Assembly: GCF_002027705.1 (NCBI RefSeq)
Contig: NZ_MBTG01000008.1
Location: 62,001 to 126,000 of the forward strand
Direction of reading: 5' to 3'
From: Paenibacillus ferrarius
GTDB lineage: Bacteria; Bacillota; Bacilli; Paenibacillales; NBRC-103111
DNA length: 64,000 bases
Shown here: positions 1-8,712 of the stretch, piece after piece
How positions within the stretch are numbered: the first letter of the stretch is position 1
How the letters are laid out: each line of letters opens with the position of its first letter
The notes under the pieces: generated by a model
What the model saw: the letters and a program-made list of their open reading frames with translations, nothing else
What the model was told of the DNA's origin: nothing
Databases searched by the model: none
Translations under genes and position numbers: made by a program

Positions 1-163
1 TCTTCGCATCAATCGCCACAAAAGTTGGATTTTGCAGCCCCTCCACTTGATGCGCAACTTCTAAGCTGCCGTTCTCCACATCATATTGGCAAGTGTAAAC
101 TCCGGGCTGATTCGATTCCGCATATGAACCTATAAAGGCAAATGTCTTTTTGTTCGTATCCAA
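1..163 (-). CDS. Lactonase (6-phosphogluconolactonase-like beta-propeller), N-terminal part only
   Basis: Only the first 54 codons lie in the window; the gene continues past base 1. The translation starts MDTNKKTFAFIGSYAES and goes on with GVYTCQYDVENGSLEV and NPTFVAID. This is the first blade of the bacterial seven-bladed lactonase family (YkgB/Pgl type), which hydrolyses 6-phosphogluconolactone or related sugar lactones in the cytoplasm. The start is inferred as TTG at 163, because GGGAG lies about 8 bases upstream and no ATG fits the frame. A sigma-A-like promoter lies just upstream on the same strand. Family assignment rests on the N-terminus only. Confidence 0.7.
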   Translation of the reverse strand, partial: MDTNKKTFAFIGSYAESNQPGVYTCQYDVENGSLEVAHQVEGLQNPTFVAIDAK

Positions 164-199
164 GCATGCCACTCCCATTCTTCAACTATGTATAAATTC

Positions 200-228
200 A
201 TTATCTCAAATCCCCTTCTCAGGAGCAA
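200..228 (-). promoter_or_regulatory. Probable sigma-A promoter of the lactonase gene
   Basis: On the minus strand TTGCTC (223-228) and GATAAT (200-205) are separated by exactly 17 bases, about 37 bases upstream of the inferred TTG start. The rest of the 163-526 gap shows no coding signal. The plus-strand TATACT at 389-394 could be a -10 box for the next gene, but no convincing -35 accompanies it. Confidence 0.5.
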
Positions 229-525
229 GCGTTCGGCAGGTGACCGAGGATTGCAGCAATGGTTTGACCGCCAGCATGCGCCGACGCACAACACCCGCCC
301 AGGATTCGTCATGCCCGCCCAAGCTCCAGCAAGCTAGAATTGGCATCTTTCCCGATTATCCCAGCTGGCACCCCGCTTCGAAATCAGGTATACTTTAAAT
401 ATCTAAATCAAGCTGGTCGTGAAGCACACGCTGCTTTCCATGATGCCGCTCAGGGTTCATTCCTGGTCGGACATTAAGGAAAGCGGCGTTTTGTTTTATT
501 ACCGGGCAAATCTAAGGAAGATAGG

Positions 526-1185
526 ATGATGGGGATGAAATTTGAACAAGCGTTCGAGGCGTTCATGTCTGCACAAATTATTGCGGAGACGAACAATCGC
601 CGGCGAGAACGGTTAGAGCGTGGACTGGGACATGCGGAAACAGAGTTCCTACGATGTGTTTGGTATCCTGCAGCAGGACATTTCAACCATTTATACCCTG
701 AATGGGAGGTCAGAGATTTCTCCAATGGATACCGCTACTTGGACTTTGCCTATATGCCCGGTGAAATAAAAGGAGCAATCGAGATTCAAGGCTACAGCTC
801 CCACGCCAGAGATATCGAAATATGGCGATTCAAGGACCAGTGTTTTCGCCATTGTCATCTGGCTTTGGACGGATGGGTCGTCATGCCGATTGCCTTTCCT
901 TCGATCTCAGAGTCACCCAAGCAATGTCAGCAGCTTATGCTTTCTTTTATCGAAAAATTCATTTCAGGCGCACGCCCCGAATCTTTGTCTTGGGTTGAAA
1001 GCGAAACCGTCAGATTCGCACGAGGCTTGCTTCGTCCCTTCCCACCCTCCGAGCTTGCGGCTCATCTCAAAGTAAGCACGAAATACGCAAGGATGATTCT
1101 GCAGCGTCTATGCGGCATGCAGTTGCTAGTTGTAACCAAAGGACAGGAACGTGCCCGCATGTACCAGCTTAATCTAGCGGTTTAA
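526..1185 (+). CDS. Unrecognised protein: possible PD-(D/E)XK-like core plus C-terminal winged helix
   Basis: 219 residues; I do not recognise a named family. The central part runs FAYMPGEIKGAIEIQGYSSH and then DIEIWRFKDQCFRHCHLALDG and WVVMPIAF. A strand with E-I-Q-G followed by helix and strand resembles the core of Vsr/DUF559-like restriction-endonuclease folds, but the usual catalytic E-x-K is E-I-Q here. The last ~60 residues (PFPPSELAAHLKVSTKYARMIL...LLVVTKGQERARMYQL) look like a winged helix-turn-helix. It could therefore be a regulator built on a nuclease-like domain. RBS AAGGAAG lies at 514-520; the ATG at 529 is an equally good start. It stands alone, with a repeat element downstream. 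Confidence 0.6.
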   Translation: MMGMKFEQAFEAFMSAQIIAETNNRRRERLERGLGHAETEFLRCVWYPAAGHFNHLYPEWEVRDFSNGYRYLDFAYMPGEIKGAIEIQGYSSHARDIEIWRFKDQCFRHCHLALDGWVVMPIAFPSISESPKQCQQLMLSFIEKFISGARPESLSWVESETVRFARGLLRPFPPSELAAHLKVSTKYARMILQRLCGMQLLVVTKGQERARMYQLNLAV

Positions 1186-1239
1186 TCTCGAAGTGACAGG
1201 CCTGGCTGCGGAAAGTTTGGGCAACAATGCGCTCGAGAA

Positions 1240-1416
1240 GGAACTATGATCCGCTATTTGACTCTAAATCTGATAATTGTTGCTGAAAGGGAAGTATGTT
1301 CCCTTATTTCACCTCTGAAGGGTGATATTCCATCAGTTTAGGCAAATTAGCGTACCGTAGTTCCGTCTGACTAGCTAAATGGCTGTTTGGATGATGAATA
1401 AGGGAACATAGTTCCC
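1240..1416. repeat. 177-bp four-module intergenic element, copy 1
   Basis: Four ~20-bp modules at 1240, 1289, 1344 and 1397. The first two read forward (GGAACTATGATCCGCTATTT, then GGGAAGTATGTTCCCTTATT). The last two are inverted (AATTAGCGTACCGTAGTTCC and AATAAGGGAACATAGTTCCC). Module 3 inverted resembles module 1, and module 4 inverted resembles module 2. It lies between two convergent genes. Copies with the same layout are at 9865, 28485, 28867, 40030 and 55056. Confidence 0.9.
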
Positions 1417-1490
1417 TCCCGATAGTTAAGGGCTTGATTTGAGCAAAATCAAACAAGCGCCACGCCGCTCTCACCCAGCGGTTTAGGCGA

Positions 1491-1604
1491 AGCGCAGCTG
1501 TGTACGCCAAGTGCAGCCGCGTACGCCAAGCGCTGCTGGGTACGCAAAGCGCTGCTGCGTACGCCAAGCGATGCTTCGCACGCCAACCCCTGCCGCATAC
1601 AAAA
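1491..1604. repeat. 19-bp tandem repeat, six units
   Basis: Six head-to-tail 19-bp units such as AGCGCTGCTGCGTACGCCA start at 1491, 1510, 1529, 1548, 1567 and 1586. The first five are close variants and the last is degenerate and runs into the A-tract of the next gene's terminator. The period is not a multiple of three and short ORFs through it differ between frames, so it is not coding. Confidence 0.9.
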
Positions 1605-1631
1605 AAGAAGGCCGGACTCACGTCCGCCTTC
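1601..1631 (-). terminator. Rho-independent terminator of the proline operon
   Basis: On the minus strand, 12 bases after the pruA stop, GAAGGCGGAC pairs with GTCCGGCCTTC (one bulged base) and is followed by six T. Confidence 0.85.
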
Positions 1632-1643
1632 TCTTGTCAACCA

Positions 1644-3212
1644 TTAAACCTTGCGCGAAGTCAGCTTCGCTTGAGTGAACAGCAGCAGGTAGTCGTAGCC
1701 GCCTGCCTTGGAGTCCGTTCCCGACATGTTGAAGCCGCCGAATGGGTGAACACCTACCAAAGCTCCTGTACATTTGCGGTTGATATACAAGTTGCCGCAA
1801 TGTACGGTGTCAAGAGCCTCAGCGATACGCTCCTCATTGGTTGAGAAGTAAGAACCCGTCAACCCGAATTCTGTATCGTTGTACAGCGCGATTGCTTCTT
1901 TCCAGTCTTTGGCTTTGGCAATAGCCAAAACAGGCCCGAAAATCTCTTCTTGCATTAAGCGCGCTTTACCGCCTACATCTCCAAACACCGTTGGCTGAAT
2001 GTAGTAGCCATTGCCTTCTGCCTTCCCGCCGCCGGCAAGAAGGGTGCCTTCTGTTTTCCCGATTTCGATGTAATCCAGAATTCGATCATAGGAAGCTTTG
2101 TCAATAACAGGACCTGCCGCAAAGTTAAGCTCAGGCAGACCGCTCTGCAGCTTATTCGTCAAGGCGACCACTTTATCGACGACTTGATCGTAGACGGATT
2201 CTACGATGACAGCACGAGAACCAGCCGAACACTTCTGGCCCTGGAAGCCGAAAGCCGAAGCTGCAATCGCAGCAGCAGCTGCGTCGAGATCAGCCGTTTC
2301 ATCTACGATGATCCCGTCTTTGCCACCCATTTCAGCGACAACACGCTTGATCCAGATTTGCCCTGGAACCGTGTCCGCCGCAAGTCTGTTGATACGCAAA
2401 CCGACTTCTTTGGAACCTGTGAAGCTAATAAAACGCGTCTTCGGATGCGTCGTTAGATAGTCTCCCACTTCAGCCCCGCTGCCCGGAATAAAGTTGATAA
2501 CACCTGCAGGAAGACCTACTTCCTCCATCAGCGCTACAAATTTATGCGCAATAACCGGTGTGGTTGAAGCAGGCTTGAGAAGCACCGTGTTACCGGAAAC
2601 AACCGCCGCTGTCGTCATCCCGACACAGATCGCAAGCGGGAAATTCCAAGGTGGAATCACAACGCCAACGCCTAAAGGAATATAGGAAATGCGGTTGTTT
2701 TCTCCGGGGATTTTCACCAGCGGCTGCGTCTCATTGATTTCACTTAAACGAATCATTTCTCGCGCATAGAACTCGATAAAATCAATAGCTTCTGCGGTAT
2801 CTACATCCGCTTCCACGTAATTTTTACCAGATTCCAAAATCATCAAAGCAGAAAACTCATGTTTGCGAGCACGCATTAAAGCCGCAGCTTTGAACAAATA
2901 TTCCGCGCGTTCTTGCGGGGGCACCTTTTTCCACGTTTCGAACGTTTCCAGCGCCACATTCATTGCTTTCTCAGCAAGGGCTTGATCCGCTTTACTCACA
3001 TAACCGATCACTTCATCTAGATTGCCCGGATTAATGGACGTAATTTTGGCTTCAGTCATGACTTTTTCAGCACCAATACGAAGCGGGTATTCACGACCTA
3101 GTTCATCTTTCACTTTGGCAATAGCCGCCTGCAGCGCTTTTTGATTCACCTCAAGGCTAAAATCAGTAAAAGGCTCATTAACATAAGGACTAACAGTTGT
3201 AAAAGTACGCAT
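1644..3212 (-). CDS. pruA: L-glutamate gamma-semialdehyde (1-pyrroline-5-carboxylate) dehydrogenase
   Basis: 522 residues, close to the ~515 usual for the single-domain Bacillus RocA/PruA enzymes. It oxidises glutamate semialdehyde to glutamate with NAD+, the second step of proline (and arginine) breakdown in the cytoplasm. Visible signatures are [12 protein letters not shown], the nucleotide-binding FTGSKEVG, the general base Glu294 in EMGGKD and the nucleophile Cys328 in GQKCSAGS. The start is preceded by GAGGAGAG. It follows the proline dehydrogenase gene by 54 bases on the same strand and ends at a good terminator, so the two form one operon. Confidence 0.95.
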   Translation of the reverse strand: MRTFTTVSPYVNEPFTDFSLEVNQKALQAAIAKVKDELGREYPLRIGAEKVMTEAKITSINPGNLDEVIGYVSKADQALAEKAMNVALETFETWKKVPPQERAEYLFKAAALMRARKHEFSALMILESGKNYVEADVDTAEAIDFIEFYAREMIRLSEINETQPLVKIPGENNRISYIPLGVGVVIPPWNFPLAICVGMTTAAVVSGNTVLLKPASTTPVIAHKFVALMEEVGLPAGVINFIPGSGAEVGDYLTTHPKTRFISFTGSKEVGLRINRLAADTVPGQIWIKRVVAEMGGKDGIIVDETADLDAAAAAIAASAFGFQGQKCSAGSRAVIVESVYDQVVDKVVALTNKLQSGLPELNFAAGPVIDKASYDRILDYIEIGKTEGTLLAGGGKAEGNGYYIQPTVFGDVGGKARLMQEEIFGPVLAIAKAKDWKEAIALYNDTEFGLTGSYFSTNEERIAEALDTVHCGNLYINRKCTGALVGVHPFGGFNMSGTDSKAGGYDYLLLFTQAKLTSRKV

Positions 3213-3266
3213 GGGATCTCTCCTCTCAAATTGGGGAAGCTGAATTGTACCTATCTCAGGTTTTGA

Positions 3267-4181
3267 TTACTTGAACATATTTTTCAGAACAAACCAGACA
3301 TTTGCTGGACGTTCAGCCAGTCTTCTCATGAAATAACCAAACCAGTCTACTCCGTAAGGCACATAAATACGAACTCGGTAGCCTTCTTTGACTAATTGTT
3401 TTTGCAGCTCATCGCAAATCCCGTACAGCATCTGAAACTCAAATTGATCGTTCGAAATTCCGTGTTCGCTGACAAATTGCTTGGTGTGCTTAATAATGGC
3501 TTCATCATGACTGGCAATAGCGGTGTAATGTCCGTTGGTCAGATGTTTTTCAATGATTTTTTTATAATTCTCATCGACCGCGCTTTTATCCGGGAAAGCT
3601 ACCTGTGGAGACTCCTTATAAGCGCCCTTCACAAGCCGCAGATTAGCTCCAAGAGAAGCTAAATCGTCGATGTCCTGCATCGTACGGAACAAATAAGCTT
3701 GGATAACAATACCGACATTGTCATAGTCTTTTCGAAGTTCCCTGTAAATATCTAACGAGATTTGGCAGTGCGCATAGTCTTCCATATCAATCCGCACAAA
3801 ATTGTTATGCACGCGCGCACGTTCAAGAATACGTTTCATGCTGGTTACGCAAAGGTCTCTGCTAATATCAAGCCCCAGAGAAGTCATCTTCAACGAAAGA
3901 TTGGACTTCACACCGGACTCAGCAATCGCATCTAACGTCTTTATGCACATCGCGGCAGATTCCAAAGCCTCTTCTTCGCTAAAAACAAATTCGCCTAAAT
4001 GATCCAGTGTCGCAACACGGCCATCCTGATTAAGGCCTCGAACCGCCGTAATCGATTGTTGAATCGTCTCTCCGGCTACGAAACGTGCCGCGCCGAAGCG
4101 TAAACCATATTTTTTGGCTAATCGGTTGGCTGTGCGACTTTTGCCCAAGGATTGAAACATATTTTTCATAATAAGTTCCAT
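3267..4181 (-). CDS. Proline dehydrogenase (monofunctional, FAD-dependent)
   Basis: 304 residues, the length of the stand-alone ProDH proteins (PutB/FadM type) of Gram-positive bacteria. It oxidises proline to 1-pyrroline-5-carboxylate and passes electrons to the quinone pool. Family motifs are RLVKGAYKE and the C-terminal YVPYGVDWFGYFMRRLAERPAN, which holds the substrate-binding arginines. GGGGG lies about 10 bases upstream of the ATG at 4181; an internal ATG four codons on is possible. First gene of the proline operon, divergent from the regulator at 4413. Its upstream region holds two perfect inverted repeats, likely operators. Confidence 0.95.
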   Translation of the reverse strand: MELIMKNMFQSLGKSRTANRLAKKYGLRFGAARFVAGETIQQSITAVRGLNQDGRVATLDHLGEFVFSEEEALESAAMCIKTLDAIAESGVKSNLSLKMTSLGLDISRDLCVTSMKRILERARVHNNFVRIDMEDYAHCQISLDIYRELRKDYDNVGIVIQAYLFRTMQDIDDLASLGANLRLVKGAYKESPQVAFPDKSAVDENYKKIIEKHLTNGHYTAIASHDEAIIKHTKQFVSEHGISNDQFEFQMLYGICDELQKQLVKEGYRVRIYVPYGVDWFGYFMRRLAERPANVWFVLKNMFK

Positions 4182-4205
4182 ATGTGTTATTCCCCCAATG
4201 GAATT

Positions 4206-4242
4206 TGTACAATAGTGTTTAATTATTTAATTTTATTGTACA
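4206..4242. promoter_or_regulatory. Inverted repeat upstream of proline dehydrogenase (candidate operator)
   Basis: TGTACAATA (4206-4214) and TATTGTACA (4234-4242) are perfect 9-bp inverted arms around a 19-bp AT-rich spacer. The repeat lies 25 bases before the proline dehydrogenase start, in the shared divergent region. TACAAT inside an arm could also serve as a -10 box on the minus strand. Confidence 0.55.
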
Positions 4243-4255
4243 CTATAAACAATAA

Positions 4256-4276
4256 TTTGAACACTATTTGTTCAAA
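4256..4276. promoter_or_regulatory. Inverted repeat TTTGAACA-N5-TGTTCAAA (candidate regulator-binding site)
   Basis: Perfect 8-bp arms separated by 5 bases, 14 bases from the previous inverted repeat. Half-sites of the GAACAC type recur nearby (for example TGAACACC and TTGAACACC just after the regulator start), which would fit binding and autoregulation by the divergent Fis-type regulator. I found no -24/-12 sigma-54 promoter of the TGGCAC-N5-TTGC form by eye. Confidence 0.5.
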
Positions 4277-4412
4277 AATATATTTTGAGTAACTTTAAAC
4301 ACTTTTATCGGTTATCCTTCATCATACTCACATCCATCGTCCAGCGTGTTGAATCACCTTGGTATTCATGGTAAATTTAAAGCAAATGAACGCTACACAA
4401 ATGAGGTCAACT

Positions 4413-6131
4413 ATGTTCAAAAATGAACACCTTTCGTTGAACACCAATTTCGTCAAATTACCATTGGAAACAACACTGGAAGAGCTTTCTTCCTATTTAC
4501 ATCAAGGCACCGCTGTTATTGCTTCACAGAGCAGCGAGATACATCTGTTCACACCGGAAGATGCAGCACTCCTGCCCGTCTTCTCAGCCAACAACCTGCA
4601 AGAGGTATTGTCCAAAACCAATTTTTTTGCTGCCGCGTGGGCAGATTGGGACGAATCGGGCCTGATTTCACAGCTAGATCAGACTGCGCAGCGCCCGCTG
4701 CTCTTCAAGGATGAAGCTGGACAGATTCGGGGATACTCCCTTTTATCAGCTTGCTTACAAGCCGTAATAACCGAGCAGCACAAATGGTCCTCTTATTTCT
4801 CAGCACTTGCCGAAACGGTTACTGATGCCGTGACTGTCGTTGATCGCAATGGCGAAGTGATATGCTGGAATTCTGTCGCTGAAGAGCTTTATCATTTGCC
4901 AAGCGCAGATATTTTGGGCAAGCGAATTGGCGAGCATTTTGATGTCGAAACGCTGATGGTTCTGAAAATATTAGACGAAGGCCGTGTGATTCGTAACACT
5001 TATCACCGCCCTCGACCAGATACCCATGTCTTAATCAATGCCTCGCCGATCAGAGACGATAATGGCCTTATCATCGGCGGCATCGCAACGGAACAAGATA
5101 TCACACAATTGGTGCGATTGAATGAACAATTAACGACCGCAGATTCCTACGGCTTGCCGCACAAAGAGCACTCGGAAGATTTATTTACCTTAATCAAAGG
5201 AAAAGGTCCTGCGATCGGCAAAGTTATCCAATGGGCCAAAAAGGTTGCAGCAACAGAAACACCCGTCCTCCTTATTGGAGAATCGGGTGTTGGCAAAGAG
5301 CAGCTTGCTCATATTATTCATCAATCCAGTCCTCGAGCGAATCAACCGTTTTTGACGGTTAATTGCGGCATTGTGCCCGCGGGATTGCTTGAGGCTGAAT
5401 TATTTGGCTTCCAAGGCGGGACGTTCAGCGGCAGTGACAGCGGGCAGGCCGGCAAGCTGGAACAAGCCAAGGATGGCACCTTATTTATTAATGAAATCGA
5501 AAAACTTCCACTGGACCTGCAAGCCAAGCTCTACCATTACATCACGCAGCAAACCATCGTTCGCTCCGGCGGCAGCCTGCCGATCAGCTTAAGAACTCGG
5601 ATTATCATTGCAACGAGGGAAGATTTAGCCAGCAAACTGGTTAATCAGGAATTCCGCTCCGATCTTTATTATGCGCTCAATGTCATCTCCATTCGCATCC
5701 CGCCTTTGCGTGATCGTATTGAAGATATTCCAGCCATGGTGCAGATGTATCTCAAACAATTCTCCGCGCAGTATCAGAAGCCGGTTCCAACGCTTTCGCC
5801 AGAGGTTATCCTGGCTTTGACCAATTACACGTGGCCAGGCAATATCCAGGAATTAAAAAATGTCATAGAGCGATGCATCATTCTTAGCGATGAAGACATC
5901 ATCACTCTTGATCATTTACCATCCGTCTTGCAGGAACTGCAGCCTAGTCTCATTGCGACAGAAGCTGATTCCCTTGTGATTCTCAAAGCCAAAGTATCGG
6001 AAGATGAAGAAATCACATTAATTGAAGAAGCTTTGCTCAAAACTGCAGGAAACAAAAGCGCTGCTGCCAAGCTGCTGGGTGTTTCCCGCGGCACTTTGTA
6101 CAATAAGATCAAAGAGTATCAATTAGAATAA
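4413..6131 (+). CDS. PAS/AAA+/Fis-type (NtrC/RocR-family) regulator, probably of proline use
   Basis: 572 residues from the chosen ATG at 4413, which has GAGGT just upstream. In-frame TTG/ATG starts at 4359, 4368, 4386 and 4401 have no evident RBS. Order of domains: an N-terminal ~110-residue region, a PAS domain (LAETVTDAVTVVDRNGEVICWN), an AAA+ domain with Walker A GESGVGKE (289-296), and a Fis helix-turn-helix (GNKSAAAKLLGVSRGTLYNKI). Divergent from the proline operon, which suggests a PutR-like role. Odd: the sigma-54-contacting GAFTGA loop reads GTFSGS (336-341) and Walker B reads FINE, with Asn360 in place of the usual Asp. It may act like TyrR on sigma-A promoters rather than through sigma-54; that part is inference. 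Confidence 0.85.
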   Translation: MFKNEHLSLNTNFVKLPLETTLEELSSYLHQGTAVIASQSSEIHLFTPEDAALLPVFSANNLQEVLSKTNFFAAAWADWDESGLISQLDQTAQRPLLFKDEAGQIRGYSLLSACLQAVITEQHKWSSYFSALAETVTDAVTVVDRNGEVICWNSVAEELYHLPSADILGKRIGEHFDVETLMVLKILDEGRVIRNTYHRPRPDTHVLINASPIRDDNGLIIGGIATEQDITQLVRLNEQLTTADSYGLPHKEHSEDLFTLIKGKGPAIGKVIQWAKKVAATETPVLLIGESGVGKEQLAHIIHQSSPRANQPFLTVNCGIVPAGLLEAELFGFQGGTFSGSDSGQAGKLEQAKDGTLFINEIEKLPLDLQAKLYHYITQQTIVRSGGSLPISLRTRIIIATREDLASKLVNQEFRSDLYYALNVISIRIPPLRDRIEDIPAMVQMYLKQFSAQYQKPVPTLSPEVILALTNYTWPGNIQELKNVIERCIILSDEDIITLDHLPSVLQELQPSLIATEADSLVILKAKVSEDEEITLIEEALLKTAGNKSAAAKLLGVSRGTLYNKIKEYQLE

Positions 6132-6138
6132 ACCTCAG

Positions 6139-6166
6139 CTCGGCAGCTTGATTGCCGGGTTTTTTG
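6139..6166 (+). terminator. Rho-independent terminator of the PAS/AAA+/Fis regulator
   Basis: CGGCA and TGCCG arms around a 7-base loop, then GG and six T, starting 8 bases after the stop codon. Modest stem. Confidence 0.65.
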
Positions 6167-6222
6167 GTGTTGGTCGAGCATTTTCGACCTGCGAGCAGCC
6201 CCTTCGGGTTATTCAAGTTTAC

Positions 6223-7746
6223 TTATTGACCGCTTTTCGCATATTGCTCAGTAAACTCTTGGATGACTTTGTCGCCACCGGCTTTGCGCCACTGTTCAAT
6301 CGCCTGTTTCCAGCCGGCTTCATCCAATTTGCCCAAAATAAATTTCGTGCGGGCATCATCAATGATCGGCTTTAATTCACTGCCTTTGGTCGTCTGTGTT
6401 TCGGAGACGAGTGGATTGGTCGGATTATTCACCGCAATGGCTTCATTATCCTTGATCATCTTGCCATACTTCTCCATCAGCGGCGTTTCTTTGCCTGTCG
6501 TTTTGGCTGTATATTTAGCTATTTGCAATTGCAGGTAACTCGAACCAACCTCGGTATCCTGCAGCTTTTGATCAATGAATACCGGCTTGCCGTCTTCGAC
6601 TTTATAATGCTTGCCCTCGACTCCCCATCCTAGCAAATCCAGCATCTTCTGATCGGAAAGCTTATCGTAGAAGCCAAGAATCTGCTTCAGCTCCGCCTCT
6701 GTTTTCACACTCGATTTGGGGAACATGAATACGCTGTTGTACCCAACCCCGCCTGGCAGCCTTTCTCCCTTAGGCCCTTTGAGACGACTGACAACATCCA
6801 CATCCGCACCTGGGAACGTCTTGGCAAGTGATGCCTGATAACCAGCACCATCAATCATATTGGAAATGACGGCCCCTGCCTTCCCTTGGTTAATGTCATC
6901 CTTCTTCTGCTGATTGTTTAATACAGGGAAATCCTGCTTGATCAGCTTTTCATCATACAACTTTTTGTAAAATTTCATCGCTTCAAAATATTCAGGCGCC
7001 AAGAAATCCGGGCTTAGCTTGCCGTCCTTCACTTCCCAGCTATTCGGCGCACCCATGATGGACGCTATGACGCCGAAGCCATCCATCGTTTTCTCTTCCG
7101 TCAAGCCCACAGTATCAGCTTTTCCGTTCTTATCTGGATCGTTCAAAGTAAACGCTTTTAACACATTGTACAGCTCATCAATCGTTTTGGGTTCGCTTAG
7201 ACCTACATTTTTCAGCCAGTCGCTGCGGAAAATAATGCCGTACGTGGATAAATCACGGGCACGGTACAAGCCATAAATCTTGCCGTCCACTTTAATATTG
7301 TCGAACACGGACTTATTCATTTTGGATAAATTCGGGTAGTCCTTCAAATACGGACCAACCTCCCAAAATACACCTGCACGCACGGCGCTCAAAATATTCG
7401 AATCCTTGTTATTTTGCACGAGAAGCGCCTTAGGCAGCTCACCCGAAGCAATCGTAACATTCACTTTTTCTTTATAGGAAGAATTGGGCACCCAAGAGAT
7501 GTCCAGCTTGGTATTCGTATATTCCTCAATCTTTTTTTGTACGTCGCTGTCCGCTTTAGGCGGCTCCGCGTACATTAATGTCATGATGCTAAGCTTCAAT
7601 GGCTCTTTACTTTCGGGCTTGCTGCTCGTTCCGGCACTTCCCGCTGCTGGGCTTTTCTCGCTTCCACAGCCAGCGAGTAGAACAGTGCCAGCCAACATCC
7701 CTATCGCCGCAATTCCGGCTTTCTTCATTCCCGTATGTCTTTTCAT
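6223..7746 (-). CDS. Extracellular solute-binding lipoprotein of a carbohydrate ABC importer (LplA/YtcQ-like)
   Basis: 507 residues. The signal sequence ends in the lipobox LLAGC, with Cys27 as the lipidation site, so the protein is anchored outside the membrane. The length and the pattern (YTNTKLDISWVPNS, GKIYGLYRARDLSTYGIIFRSDWL) match the long binding proteins that pair with LplB/LplC-type permeases in Paenibacillus and bring in oligosaccharides. It is the last gene of a three-gene operon after both permeases, whereas the binding protein more often comes first. GGGAGG lies about 10 bases before the ATG. The substrate cannot be read from sequence. No ATPase gene is nearby; such systems usually share MsmX. 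Confidence 0.9.
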   Translation of the reverse strand: MKRHTGMKKAGIAAIGMLAGTVLLAGCGSEKSPAAGSAGTSSKPESKEPLKLSIMTLMYAEPPKADSDVQKKIEEYTNTKLDISWVPNSSYKEKVNVTIASGELPKALLVQNNKDSNILSAVRAGVFWEVGPYLKDYPNLSKMNKSVFDNIKVDGKIYGLYRARDLSTYGIIFRSDWLKNVGLSEPKTIDELYNVLKAFTLNDPDKNGKADTVGLTEEKTMDGFGVIASIMGAPNSWEVKDGKLSPDFLAPEYFEAMKFYKKLYDEKLIKQDFPVLNNQQKKDDINQGKAGAVISNMIDGAGYQASLAKTFPGADVDVVSRLKGPKGERLPGGVGYNSVFMFPKSSVKTEAELKQILGFYDKLSDQKMLDLLGWGVEGKHYKVEDGKPVFIDQKLQDTEVGSSYLQLQIAKYTAKTTGKETPLMEKYGKMIKDNEAIAVNNPTNPLVSETQTTKGSELKPIIDDARTKFILGKLDEAGWKQAIEQWRKAGGDKVIQEFTEQYAKSGQ

Positions 7747-7816
7747 CGTGGTATTGCCTCCCTATATTCTTATTTTATATGAATGAATCCCAATCACAAT
7801 ACAAAAGGGACACATT

Positions 7817-8695
7817 TTAACCTTTCACGGAACCAAGCATGACCCCTTTGGCAAAATGCTTTTGCAGAAAAGGATATACAATCAAAATTGGCACCGTAGA
7901 GATGACAATGACAGCCATCTTAATAATTTGTGACGGTGGAGCAATATAATTCTGATCGAACTGGGTGGAGTCGCCGATTCCGCCTTGCGAGAGGATCACG
8001 ATTTGCCTCAGCCAGACCTGGATTGGCCACATTTTGGAATCATTGATATACATAATCGCATTGAAAAAAGTGTTCCAGTGTCCCACGGCATAAAAGAGTG
8101 CGAAAGTAGCCAGTACCGGCGCTGATAACGGCAGCACGATCCGAAAAAGCAAGCCAACATCGCTGCATCCGTCAATCTTCGCCGCTTCCTCAAGCCCCTC
8201 CGGCAGCTGCCGGAAAAAGCTGACGACCACAATCAGATTGAATGCGCTGATCGCATTCGGAATGAGCAGCGACCAGTAGCTGTTCAGCATGCCAAGCGCT
8301 TTCACAACGAGAAAGGTTGGCAGAATTCCGCCATGAAACAGCATCGTGAAGACGATCATCATCATAAAGAGCTTGCGCCCGGCAAAATCCGATCTGGACA
8401 AAGGATAAGCCAGCAGTGAAGTGAACAGCAGATTAATAAATGTCCCAACGACAGTAATTCCAATCGTAACAAACAGACTGTTCACGATCGTTTGCGTGGA
8501 GAAAATGTAGCGATACCCTTCTAAGGAGAAGGAGGTTGGGAAAAGGATAAAGCCACGTTTCAGCACCTCTGCCGGCTCTGCGAACGAAACCGACAAGATG
8601 TAAACAAACGGCAGCAGTGTGACTAACGCGAATACAAGTAAAAACGTATAATTGAAGCCGTCAAAAATGCGGCTGCCCAAACTTTTATTGATCAT
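7817..8695 (-). CDS. Carbohydrate ABC transporter permease (LplC/YtcP-like)
   Basis: 292 residues with about six transmembrane segments. The cytoplasmic EAA loop, which docks with the ATPase, reads EEAAKIDGCSDVGLLFRIVL. It starts with the typical SLGSRIFDGFNYTFL and ends KHFAKGVMLGSVKG, as in the LplC/YtcP family. It lies 17 bases after the partner permease and 70 bases before the binding-protein gene on the same strand. It forms one half of the membrane channel of the importer. Confidence 0.92.
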   Translation of the reverse strand: MINKSLGSRIFDGFNYTFLLVFALVTLLPFVYILSVSFAEPAEVLKRGFILFPTSFSLEGYRYIFSTQTIVNSLFVTIGITVVGTFINLLFTSLLAYPLSRSDFAGRKLFMMMIVFTMLFHGGILPTFLVVKALGMLNSYWSLLIPNAISAFNLIVVVSFFRQLPEGLEEAAKIDGCSDVGLLFRIVLPLSAPVLATFALFYAVGHWNTFFNAIMYINDSKMWPIQVWLRQIVILSQGGIGDSTQFDQNYIAPPSQIIKMAVIVISTVPILIVYPFLQKHFAKGVMLGSVKG

Positions 8696-8712
8696 TTTGC
8701 ACCTATCCCTTC

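Noticed and set aside
1304..1640. Overlapping ORFs in several frames across the 19-bp repeat
   Set aside because: Open only because of the tandem repeat and the element; no consistent frame, RBS or family similarity.
4182..4412. Possible sigma-54 promoter for the proline operon
   Set aside because: I looked for TGGCAC-N5-TTGC on both strands and found none, despite the sigma-54-activator-like regulator.
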